Origin: Candidatus Rifleibacteriota bacterium | Lineage (GTDB): Bacteria > Muiribacteriota > Ozemobacteria > Ozemobacterales > Ozemobacteraceae | Assembly (NCBI GenBank): GCA_028691595.1 | Contig: JAQUZA010000116.1 | Location: forward strand, 1 to 8,815 | Reading direction: 5' to 3' | Length of the DNA: 8,815 nucleotides | Shown: piece by piece, positions 1 through 6,296 of the stretch | Layout: each line of letters starts with the position of its first letter | How positions within the stretch are numbered: position 1 is the stretch's first letter | The notes under the pieces: model-generated | What the model was told of the DNA's origin: nothing | The model's input: only the letters and a program-made list of their open reading frames with translations | The model's database searches: none | Translations under genes and position numbers: made by a program

Positions 1-2
1 AC

Positions 3-404
3 CGGTGCTCGATCAAAAAATGCCGTGCTCTCGGACTTCAGCCAATAAGTGATGAAATAATGAAAACTATTGCCGGCGGTTTTTCTGAAATTGCTGCAAG
101 TTATGGGCTGCAGATTGAGACCTGTGCTGAGTCGATCGATCTGAGCCAATTCAATATTGGCCATGGGCGCTGTATAGATGATCGCATAATTTCAAAAATT
201 GTTGATCATCCCTTTGTTGCGCGGCCAGATCAGCATCAACGGCCCGGCTGTGGTTGTGCTGCCAGTGTCGATATTGGCATTTATTCAACCTGCCCGGCTG
301 CATGTCGCTACTGTTACGCAAATAAGGGTGACCTGCGCGTTGCGGCAAACGTCTTGCGACATGATTGTGAATCTTCTCTTTTAACCGGCAGGCTGAGCGA
401 ATAG
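3..404 (+). CDS. DUF1848 family protein, C-terminal part (5' end outside window)
   Basis: The reading frame is open from the first complete codon to a TAG at 402-404, so the ATG at 60 is internal and the true start lies upstream. The visible 133 residues match the C-terminal half of the DUF1848 family as I remember it: an EIA..YGL..TCAE stretch, a GxCID segment, then a cysteine-rich tail with GCGC (249-257), a DIGIYSTC stretch and CPAACRYCYAN. The last of these gives a CX3CX2C spacing (cysteine codons at 291, 303 and 312), the same as the radical-SAM iron-sulfur motif but placed near the C-terminus. The family has no firmly established reaction; iron-sulfur binding is an inference from the cysteine spacing. 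About 27 residues follow the motif. The next gene is 161 bases downstream, and co-transcription with it is possible but not shown. Confidence 0.85.
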   Translation, partial: RCSIKKCRALGLQPISDEIMKTIAGGFSEIAASYGLQIETCAESIDLSQFNIGHGRCIDDRIISKIVDHPFVARPDQHQRPGCGCAASVDIGIYSTCPAACRYCYANKGDLRVAANVLRHDCESSLLTGRLSE

Positions 405-432
405 CGGCAGCGGCTCTCTCATAAATCATAGA

Positions 433-461
433 TTATTAAACCAGTAAGATCGTGGTAAACT
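433..461 (+). promoter_or_regulatory. Weak candidate sigma70-type promoter before the 2H phosphoesterase gene
   Basis: An extended -10 element, TG at 453-454 followed by TAAACT at 456-461, lies 17 bases after a poor -35 candidate, TTATTA at 433-438. The -10 matches the consensus at four of six positions and the -35 at three of six. It sits in the only intergenic space before the phosphoesterase gene, which is the main reason to list it. Confidence 0.25.
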
Positions 462-500
462 ATTGCCAGGAAAGAAGCTGAATTTATTAAAAACTCACAA

Positions 501-520
501 CCAGTTCAGCCACAAACTGG
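501..520. repeat. Small inverted repeat in the leader of the 2H phosphoesterase gene
   Basis: CCAGTT at 501-506 and AACTGG at 515-520 are perfect 6-base inverted copies with an 8-base spacer. They end 36 bases before the ribosome binding site of the next gene. No T-run follows, so this is not a typical intrinsic terminator. It could be an operator half-site pair, a small mRNA hairpin, or chance. Confidence 0.3.
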
Positions 521-555
521 CGAGTCTGGATCTGGTCAGGTGACTTTGTTCGAAT

Positions 556-560
556 GGAGA
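556..560 (+). promoter_or_regulatory. Ribosome binding site that selects the 566 start
   Basis: GGAGA lies 5 bases before the ATG at 566. An in-frame ATG at 554 overlaps this element and has only a distant AGGTG (537-541) ahead of it. The spacing favours 566 as the start. Confidence 0.65.
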
Positions 561-565
561 AGCAA

Positions 566-1147
566 ATGAGTTTTGCCCGACATTTTCTGCTGGCCAATTT
601 TTCTGTTGAGAGCAATGCTCTTTTACATAATCTGGCCCGCAAATTGCAGCAGACCGAAGGGAATGGTGGTTCGGTTCCTTCCTCATTTCATCTGACACTG
701 GTTTATCTTGGGGCCAAAATTGCCGCAGAAAATGGCAATGACAAGGACTTTTCTTTTATACCGCTCCGGCAGAATCTCAGGTTTCCTGAAGCCTTCAAGA
801 TAAGGGGAATATACCGGTTTCACAGCCCTGAAGGCAATTCTGCCGGTTATTCTCTGCATCTTGAACAATGCCGGCAGCTTGAAGAATGCGTAGCTTACCT
901 TGCCAGAGAAGCGAGTCAGTTCTTTTTTGTTCACGAAAAGCAGCATTTAAACAATCCGCATATAACTCTTTTGAATTCCGAAAGCGCAAAAAACAAGCCG
1001 ACGGTATGTCTTTTACCTGAATTCAAACTCCCTTCTGCTTTGAATCTCGATATCAGTGAACTTGAACTGACCGCCACCGGCCCCGAGGGTTTTGTTTCTC
1101 TGAGCCGGCTCAGTCTGGCCGACAGAGTTTCGACGGCAATTCCCTGA
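566..1147 (+). CDS. 2H phosphoesterase, ThpR/LigT-like (2',3'-cyclic nucleotide phosphodiesterase type)
   Basis: The 193-residue product carries the two HxTL motifs that define the 2H superfamily: HLTL at residues 42-45 (in FHLTLVYLG) and HITL at residues 132-135 (in NNPHITLLNS). In this fold the two histidines face each other and act on 2',3'-cyclic phosphate or 2'-5' linkages of RNA. The length fits ThpR (RNA 2',3'-cyclic phosphodiesterase, formerly called 2'-5' RNA ligase), usually about 175-200 residues, and the N-terminal ARHFLLANF is typical of the first strand. Overall similarity to ThpR beyond the motifs looks modest, so another 2H branch such as the YjcG or CPDase type is possible. 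No signal peptide or membrane segment is seen, so it should be cytosolic. The start at 566 is chosen over 554 because of a well-placed GGAGA. The promoter of the next operon lies 100 bases downstream of its stop. Confidence 0.8.
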   Translation: MSFARHFLLANFSVESNALLHNLARKLQQTEGNGGSVPSSFHLTLVYLGAKIAAENGNDKDFSFIPLRQNLRFPEAFKIRGIYRFHSPEGNSAGYSLHLEQCRQLEECVAYLAREASQFFFVHEKQHLNNPHITLLNSESAKNKPTVCLLPEFKLPSALNLDISELELTATGPEGFVSLSRLSLADRVSTAIP

Positions 1148-1246
1148 ATGTCTGCTATTACCATTCAATGACTGGCTGCTCTGAGGCTGCCCCGGATAAG
1201 CTGTTCTATTTGCCTCTTTTATTCGGTGCCGTGCATCGCCAGTGTG

Positions 1247-1276
1247 TTGACGAATTGTCTGCGTCGCGGTTATACT
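1247..1276 (+). promoter_or_regulatory. Near-consensus sigma70-type promoter of the GNAT-luxE-luxC/paaK operon
   Basis: TTGACG at 1247-1252 (five of six to consensus) and TATACT at 1271-1276 (five of six) are separated by 18 bases. Transcription should start near 1283, giving a leader of about 40 bases before the ATG at 1324. This placement also argues against the in-frame GTG at 1291, which would lie almost at the 5' end of the mRNA with no room for a ribosome binding site. No clear operator is seen. A GTCGCG hexamer occurs at 1263-1268 and again at 1300-1305, which may be chance. Confidence 0.7.
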
Positions 1277-1312
1277 AGCTTTGCATTGTTGTGACTGAGG
1301 TCGCGTTTGAAA

Positions 1313-1317
1313 GGGGA
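1313..1317 (+). promoter_or_regulatory. Ribosome binding site that selects the 1324 start
   Basis: GGGGA lies 6 bases before the ATG at 1324. The upstream in-frame GTG at 1291 has no comparable element. Confidence 0.7.
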
Positions 1318-1323
1318 ATCTCG

Positions 1324-2508
1324 ATGCAGCTCGTTCTGCACGATAAGCGTGTTGTCGTATTTCAGCCAGCTTCAAAAGACGACATTGGCGCGATTATTGA
1401 CCTGTATATCAAGGTTTATAAAGGCAAATATACCCTGCCTGAAGTTGCTGACCCTGCCATAATAGCCAAAAAAGTTGAAGATCCGGCCTACTTCTGGACG
1501 GTTGCCAAAATACAGGATCGCCTTGTTGGTTCGGTAATTTTTGCCATTGACCCGGTTAACAAGCTTGGCAAATCATATGCGGCGGCTGTGTTGAATGAGT
1601 TCCGTGGTCAGGATGTCATGCGCACCATGGTCAAACACAGTCTCAGACTGTTAACCGAAAAAACCAGAACCTGCGACATTATCTATGCCACCACCAGAAC
1701 GGTCAGTTTTGCGCCACAAGTGGTTCTTGAACATCTGGGGTTCATTTCTACCGGCATTTTTCCGAATGTGCGCAAGGTTGAGTCGTTCGAAACCCATGGC
1801 CTTGAGGTTTATATGGGGCCAAAGTGTCTTGAATACCGACGCAAAACCCCAAAACTCATACCTGAAATGCTTGATTTTTATAATATTATCAAAGGTGACC
1901 TGAGCCTTGAAGAAGCCGAAACCACTGTAATTGAAGATCAAGACCCACGCCGCCTCGGGCCGGCAGTGGTTTTTGAAGTTCAGAACGATTTCGAAAGTAT
2001 CAGTGAGAAGTTCTACCGCTACCAGGATAAAGACCTGATGAAGAGGGTATTTTTCCCTTTCACTGATCCGAACATGCTTTTTACTGCAAAAGATGGCTCT
2101 GCCGATATTTTTGTTAACTTTAACCCGCTCGATGGCAATGGGGTTATTGTCGGCTACCGCTTTTCTGGCTCAGACCTGAGAAATACCCTGATGTGGTTTT
2201 GTGAAGAAGCCTCCAGGTCTGGTATGCGCTATATTGAAATGCTGGTAAGCGCATATTTGCCGCAAAAGCAACGACTTGCTCTTGATGCAAAGTTTCTGCC
2301 CTGTGCCTATTTTCCCGCCATGAAAATTAATGACGAGGGGTTGCGAGAAGATTTTCTGGTCTTTTCAAGGTCTTTCGAAAGCCTGGATTTTATGGATATG
2401 CACCTGGTAGACAACAATCGTCGCTTTCTCGATGCCTTCATGAAATGCTGGTATGATTTGCTGGTGCGCTGCCAGCCAGACTTTGACGAGGAGTGGAGAA
2501 TTGGCTGA
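1324..2508 (+). CDS. GNAT-family acyltransferase-like protein with two GNAT-like halves
   Basis: The 394-residue product begins with a GNAT-type domain (about residues 8-170): an ASKDDIGAIIDLYIKVY opening helix, an RLVGSVIFAI strand, the motif A region with FRGQDVM (R94-M99), and a motif B region ending LEHLGFISTGIFPN. GNAT proteins move an acyl group from acyl-CoA to an amine. Motif A is unusual: where the family has R/Q-x-x-G-x-G/A, this protein has R-G-Q-D-V-M, so both late glycine/alanine positions are lost. The C-terminal 200 residues seem to repeat the second half of the fold (an IEMLVSAYLP..Q..LALDAKFLPCAYFPAMK stretch resembles the end of the first domain). It is the first gene of the operon and overlaps the luxE-like gene by 8 bases, which points to a shared pathway. 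It could modify an amine substrate of the reductase or bind acyl-CoA without catalysis. The specific reaction is unknown. The ATG at 1324 is chosen over GTG 1291 on promoter and ribosome-site grounds. Confidence 0.8.
   Translation: MQLVLHDKRVVVFQPASKDDIGAIIDLYIKVYKGKYTLPEVADPAIIAKKVEDPAYFWTVAKIQDRLVGSVIFAIDPVNKLGKSYAAAVLNEFRGQDVMRTMVKHSLRLLTEKTRTCDIIYATTRTVSFAPQVVLEHLGFISTGIFPNVRKVESFETHGLEVYMGPKCLEYRRKTPKLIPEMLDFYNIIKGDLSLEEAETTVIEDQDPRRLGPAVVFEVQNDFESISEKFYRYQDKDLMKRVFFPFTDPNMLFTAKDGSADIFVNFNPLDGNGVIVGYRFSGSDLRNTLMWFCEEASRSGMRYIEMLVSAYLPQKQRLALDAKFLPCAYFPAMKINDEGLREDFLVFSRSFESLDFMDMHLVDNNRRFLDAFMKCWYDLLVRCQPDFDEEWRIG
2488..2493 (+). promoter_or_regulatory. Ribosome binding site supporting a TTG start at 2501
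   Basis: GAGGAG lies 7 bases before a TTG at 2501 and inside the 3' end of the GNAT gene. The only upstream in-frame ATG, at 2453, would force a 56-base overlap and add 16 residues that do not resemble the family. Confidence 0.65.
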
Positions 2509-3628
2509 AGCAAAACCCTTTGAGAGCTGCGGTCGCTTGTTTGACGTAGCTGACGCGTTCAATCATAACCCCGAAACGGAGCGGCTTTTTAATGAGGCCA
2601 TGAACGAGGCTTTGCGCTGGCATGCAGCAAAATGCCCTGATTTCAAGGCTTTTCTGGCTGCATGTGGGCTTGCCGATTTCAGGCAGAACTACTTTCCCGA
2701 GCAGATTCCACCGCTGCTGGTTACCATTTTTAAAGAATACAAGCTAATTTCTGTTCCAGAAAAGCAGGTCAAGATCGAGTTGACATCATCAGGCACCGGT
2801 GGCCGGCGCAGTGCCATAGTTCTTGATCACCGCTCTTATCGCCGAATTTTAAAGATAGTTGATTGCATTTTCGACTCTCTGGGCCTGGTCGACAGGGCTC
2901 AGAAAGTTAACTATCTCTGCTTCACCTATGACCCCAAAGTGGCTGGCAGTGTTGGTACCGCTTTTTCTGATAAGATGCTGACCGGCTTGACCGCACGTCG
3001 CTCGGTTTTTTACGCGATTCGCTGGAACAAAGCCGCCGGAGACTTTGAATTTGACCTCGAGGCTACGGTGAAAAAATTGATCGAGTTCAGCAAACGCCCT
3101 GAACCTGTAAGAATTCTTGGTTTTCCGGCTTATCTCTGGCAGGTCTGTAACCGCCTTGAAGAAAAGGGGTTGCGTCTGAATCTTGGCCCTGAAGCCTATA
3201 TTATAACGGGCGGTGGCTGGAAAATGCATAAAGACCAGGAAGTCTCCAAGGATTCTTTCAAGGATCGCATCGAAAAGATTCTTGGAATGCCGCGCGAAAA
3301 TCTGCGTGATCTGTTTGGCATGGTCGAACATGGTATTCCATATGTTGACTGCGAGGCCGGCCGACTGCATGTTCCGGTTTTTGCCAGGGCCATGGCCGTC
3401 GACCCTGAAACATTGCAACCTGTTAGAGATGGCGAAGAAGGATTGTTGTATCTTATGACCCCCTATCTTTCAAGTTACCCATCGATTGCGCTGTTGACCA
3501 CTGATAAGGCAATAATCGAGGGCGGTTGCCCCTGTGGCCGCCCCGGAAAAACATTTAGAATTACTGGTCGCGCAGGTCTGGCCAAACATAAAGGCTGTGC
3601 TATTACCGCACTTGACCTTCTTAAATAA
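2501..3628 (+). CDS. luxE: LuxE-like acyl-protein synthetase / acyl transferase
   Basis: LuxE enzymes adenylate a carboxylic acid with ATP and transfer the acyl group to a cysteine near their own C-terminus, then to the LuxC reductase. Starting at TTG 2501, the product has 375 residues, about the length of LuxE from luminous bacteria. Visible features are the nucleotide-binding loop TSSGTGG at 95-101, an ITGGGWK segment at 234-241, FGMVEH at 272-277 in the place of the adenylation A5 motif, CPCG at 343-346 followed by an FRITGRAG stretch, and a C-terminal KGCAITALDLL. Cys366 in that tail matches the position of the acylated cysteine known from Photobacterium LuxE (Cys364). C284, H290, C343 and C345 could form a metal site (inference). 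The gene overlaps the GNAT gene by 8 bases and stops 11 bases before the luxC/paaK fusion. The symbol marks homology only, since no luciferase genes are present and the substrate need not be a fatty acid. Confidence 0.87.
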   Translation: MAEAKPFESCGRLFDVADAFNHNPETERLFNEAMNEALRWHAAKCPDFKAFLAACGLADFRQNYFPEQIPPLLVTIFKEYKLISVPEKQVKIELTSSGTGGRRSAIVLDHRSYRRILKIVDCIFDSLGLVDRAQKVNYLCFTYDPKVAGSVGTAFSDKMLTGLTARRSVFYAIRWNKAAGDFEFDLEATVKKLIEFSKRPEPVRILGFPAYLWQVCNRLEEKGLRLNLGPEAYIITGGGWKMHKDQEVSKDSFKDRIEKILGMPRENLRDLFGMVEHGIPYVDCEAGRLHVPVFARAMAVDPETLQPVRDGEEGLLYLMTPYLSSYPSIALLTTDKAIIEGGCPCGRPGKTFRITGRAGLAKHKGCAITALDLLK

Positions 3629-3639
3629 CGGAAATCTCC

Positions 3640-6246
3640 ATGAAAAAAGCAAAATGTCTTGTCTTCGGGCAAAAGGTTGATTCTGACTGGCTTAATGCCT
3701 CTACAATTAGCGAAATACTGGCAGAGGCTGCTGAAAAAGCGGTTCTTGCCGCTGAACCAGATATTGCCTGTATTCTCGATATTCTTGATCAGGTCTCGGT
3801 CGCCTGGGCAGACCCGGATTATCACCTGCGAAAAAAAGCGGCAAAGATTCTTCCAGAATTAACCATGTTCAGCCCCGAAATGATTGACGAAGGTTTTGCA
3901 GTCATCAGCGCCATCTGTCGGCGAAAAAACGTCGAAAAACGACTCATTGGCGAGTTCGGTGATCTGTCTGTTCTTGACCACGGAATGGAGCGACCGCATC
4001 TTGGTTTTAAGCTGCGTGCCAGACCGCGTGGAGTGCTTCTGCATCTGACTGCCGGCAATGTTTTTGTTGGAGCCGTTGATAGCCTTGTTTCCGGCATCAT
4101 TACCAAAAATGCCAATATTCTCAAGATGTCCAGGGTTGACCCTGTTTTTCCGCTGCTTTTCATTGAAAGCATCAAAGAGTTCGACCCCGCAGGCATTATC
4201 TGGCCAAACCAGGCAGCCTTGCTCTGGAAGGGTGGCGACACAGCCATTGAAACCCCGCTGCTCGAGTCGCCGTTAACTGTAGTATTCTGGGGTGGGCACG
4301 AAGCTCTGCAGTCTCTGAAAAAGCGCGTTGGCCCTTCAACCAGGCTTATCGAGAATGGCCCGCGTTATTCATTCGCTGTGGTTGAAGGAAGTCGTATCAG
4401 AAAGGGTGTTGCCCCTGCTATGGTCAGAGGCCTTGCTCTTGACCTGTGCCGCTGGGACCAGCAGGCCTGTTCATCGCCACATGTTGTCTATGTGATTGAT
4501 AAAGATTATAAATCAGCCCACCTTCTCATCGAAGCATTATACGATGAACTTGTTCAGATGCGTGATGAGTTGCCTTTAGGCAACCTGAATTTCGATGAAA
4601 AGGTCGAGATTCGTAAGGTGCGTGAACTTGCGCGTATGTCGCAGGCTCGCGGCGAAGGCCGCCTCGTTTGCCCTGAAGACTTCAGTTTTACCCTGGTGCT
4701 TGAATACGATTCAGCTTTCAAGGTTTCGTGTCTCAATAGAACGCTTTTTATAAAAATTGTCGCTGATGTTGACGCTCTTGTTGAACAGGTAAAACCCCTC
4801 TCTGCGTATCTGCAGTCAGCAGGGGTTTATTGCGAACCGGCAATTGGGCAGGCCCTGGAAGCGGAACTTCTGGCAATCGGAGTTAAACGCATTACTGAAA
4901 TCGGCGGGATGAGCGAAGGCCACGATGGTGCACCCCATGAGGGCGCTTTTCTTCTCAGGCAGCTGGTTGAGTGGGTCGATGTCGAAACCCGCGACAACCC
5001 GGCCAGTCGCGTTGAATGGCTTCTTAAAAGCATTCAGGCTTCACCTTATTACCATGATGTGATCGCAAAAGCTGGCGGATGCGGGTTTGAACATTTTCAT
5101 AAGCTTCCGCTTCTCGACCGCGAAACATTTTATCGCCATTCGCCACCTGAATCTGCAGCCATTTTAACGGGCCCGATGACCGATGCTTATGTTTATGCCT
5201 CGGGCGGAACCACCGGCAACCCCAAGTTTACCTTCTATTCAAACGATGAATACCGCTACGTAACAGATGTGCTCACCGACATTTATCGTAATGCCGGATT
5301 ATGCCCTGGTGACCGGGTTGCCAATTTATTTATAGCCGGTAATCTCTGGACCAGTTTCAACGTTGCCGGCAGGGCCCTCGAAAACCTTGGCTGCCTGAAT
5401 CTGCCGGTTGGCGGTGCTTCAGACATCGAAAACATTCTGAAGTATCTGCAGATTTTTGCAGTTAACGCCGTGGTTGGCCTGCCTTCAATCATTATTAACC
5501 TCGCAGAAGAAATTAAACGGCGTGGTCTTAAAGTGCGCATCGAAAAAATACTCTATGGTGGCGAACATTTGCGGCCACAGACCTGTGATTTTTTGCGTGA
5601 GGCAGTTGGGGCTTCGACAATCAGATCAGCAGGCTACGCCTGTGTCGATACCGGCCCGGTCGGTTGGCAATGCCTGCATCTTGAAGGCTCGATACACCAT
5701 GTTCTTGAAGAATATTGCCATGCAGAAATCCTGAACACGGCTGATCTTGAGCCGGTTACCGGTAATGAAGCCGGCGAAATAGTAGCCACCAATCTTAATC
5801 GTATTTTGATGCCGGTAGTTCGTTATCGCACCGGAGACCTTGGCCGCTGGGTTGATCTGGGCCCTTGCGCGTGCGGTTTCAATGGCAGATCTTTTGAATT
5901 GCTGGGTCGATGTGACGATTTGCTGGTGATTGGCGGTATTAATCTGATGCCCGCCGATGTGGCAGCTGGTCTGGCAGGTTTGCCCGTCAGCCAGTCTTTT
6001 CAGATTGCCGCTCAGACCGGGGGCGGGCGTGATCAACTTTGCCTGAGGCTTGAGGCCGACAAATCCCTGCCTGATAAAACAGTCATCGAGGCTTTAAAAA
6101 AAGGTTCGTATAAAATAGCTGAGTCGCTCGCCGAAAACTGGATGAATATTGTCATCGAGTGGCATAAACCCGGTTCAATCAAGCGCAATTCGCGCACCGG
6201 AAAACTTAAACCTGTGGTTGACGAACGCTTCAGCCCAAAAACCTGA
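3640..6246 (+). CDS. Bifunctional protein: LuxC-type acyl reductase fused to a PaaK/CapK-type adenylate-forming ligase
   Basis: This 868-residue protein joins two complete enzymes. Residues 1 to about 450 match LuxC, an NADPH-dependent reductase of the aldehyde dehydrogenase fold that turns an acyl thioester into an aldehyde. The nucleotide-binding region starts at RGVLLHLTAGNVFVGA (130-145), the catalytic cysteine is C277 in WDQQACSSPHVV, and the domain closes with a HDGAPHEG....LVEWVDVE stretch. Residues from about 455 to 868 match phenylacetate-CoA ligase and CapK-type enzymes: loop YASGGTTGNPK (519-529), YGGEHLRP (639-646), YACVDTG (666-672, the A5 region with Asp in place of the usual Glu), YRTGDLGRW (729-737), LGRCDDLLVIGG (755-766), and the A10-type SRTGK ending in K855. 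These domains make acyl-AMP and usually acyl-CoA. No carrier-protein domain lies between them. The start is ATG 3640 with a weak GGAA at 3630-3633. The ligase half probably feeds the reductase half (inference). The acid is unknown. Confidence 0.9.
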   Translation: MKKAKCLVFGQKVDSDWLNASTISEILAEAAEKAVLAAEPDIACILDILDQVSVAWADPDYHLRKKAAKILPELTMFSPEMIDEGFAVISAICRRKNVEKRLIGEFGDLSVLDHGMERPHLGFKLRARPRGVLLHLTAGNVFVGAVDSLVSGIITKNANILKMSRVDPVFPLLFIESIKEFDPAGIIWPNQAALLWKGGDTAIETPLLESPLTVVFWGGHEALQSLKKRVGPSTRLIENGPRYSFAVVEGSRIRKGVAPAMVRGLALDLCRWDQQACSSPHVVYVIDKDYKSAHLLIEALYDELVQMRDELPLGNLNFDEKVEIRKVRELARMSQARGEGRLVCPEDFSFTLVLEYDSAFKVSCLNRTLFIKIVADVDALVEQVKPLSAYLQSAGVYCEPAIGQALEAELLAIGVKRITEIGGMSEGHDGAPHEGAFLLRQLVEWVDVETRDNPASRVEWLLKSIQASPYYHDVIAKAGGCGFEHFHKLPLLDRETFYRHSPPESAAILTGPMTDAYVYASGGTTGNPKFTFYSNDEYRYVTDVLTDIYRNAGLCPGDRVANLFIAGNLWTSFNVAGRALENLGCLNLPVGGASDIENILKYLQIFAVNAVVGLPSIIINLAEEIKRRGLKVRIEKILYGGEHLRPQTCDFLREAVGASTIRSAGYACVDTGPVGWQCLHLEGSIHHVLEEYCHAEILNTADLEPVTGNEAGEIVATNLNRILMPVVRYRTGDLGRWVDLGPCACGFNGRSFELLGRCDDLLVIGGINLMPADVAAGLAGLPVSQSFQIAAQTGGGRDQLCLRLEADKSLPDKTVIEALKKGSYKIAESLAENWMNIVIEWHKPGSIKRNSRTGKLKPVVDERFSPKT

Positions 6247-6251
6247 CCATT

Positions 6252-6276
6252 AACAAGGGCGCGTTGCCTTCTTGTT
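6252..6276 (+). other. Imperfect hairpin just after the luxC/paaK stop codon
   Basis: AACAAGGGC (6252-6260) can pair with GCC (6266-6268) and CTTGTT (6271-6276), leaving a 5-base loop and a 2-base bulge. Only a short run of Ts follows, so termination here would be weak. It may instead protect the 3' end of the mRNA. On the other strand it lies just beyond the GIY-YIG stop codon, also without a T-run. Confidence 0.35.
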
Positions 6277-6296
6277 TCACAAAGCCTTTACTGGCT

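Noticed and set aside
1183..1223. Possible terminator: GAGGC (1183-1187) and GCCTC (1212-1216) followed by TTTTATT
   Set aside because: The stem is only 5 bp with a 24-base loop. The position after the 2H gene is sensible, but the structure is too weak to list.
1291..1293. GTG as the start of the GNAT gene
   Set aside because: It lies about 8 bases from the predicted transcription start and has no ribosome site, whereas ATG 1324 has GGGGA 6 bases upstream.
1013..1375. 120-codon open frame on the - strand across the promoter region
   Set aside because: It spans the 2H gene end, the promoter and the GNAT start, with a composition typical of noise.
2849..3418. 189-codon open frame on the - strand inside the luxE-like gene
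   Set aside because: Its product resembles no family and it lies wholly opposite a gene with clear motifs; it is a by-product of codon use on the other strand.
3822..4247. 141-codon open frame on the - strand inside the luxC domain
   Set aside because: It lies opposite the conserved nucleotide-binding region of LuxC, and its Ser/Arg/Pro-rich product is typical of antisense frames.
2501..6246. Interpretation as a bioluminescence (lux) operon
   Set aside because: LuxE and LuxC homologues occur without luxA, luxB or luxD, and the ligase fusion and GNAT gene are not part of lux operons.
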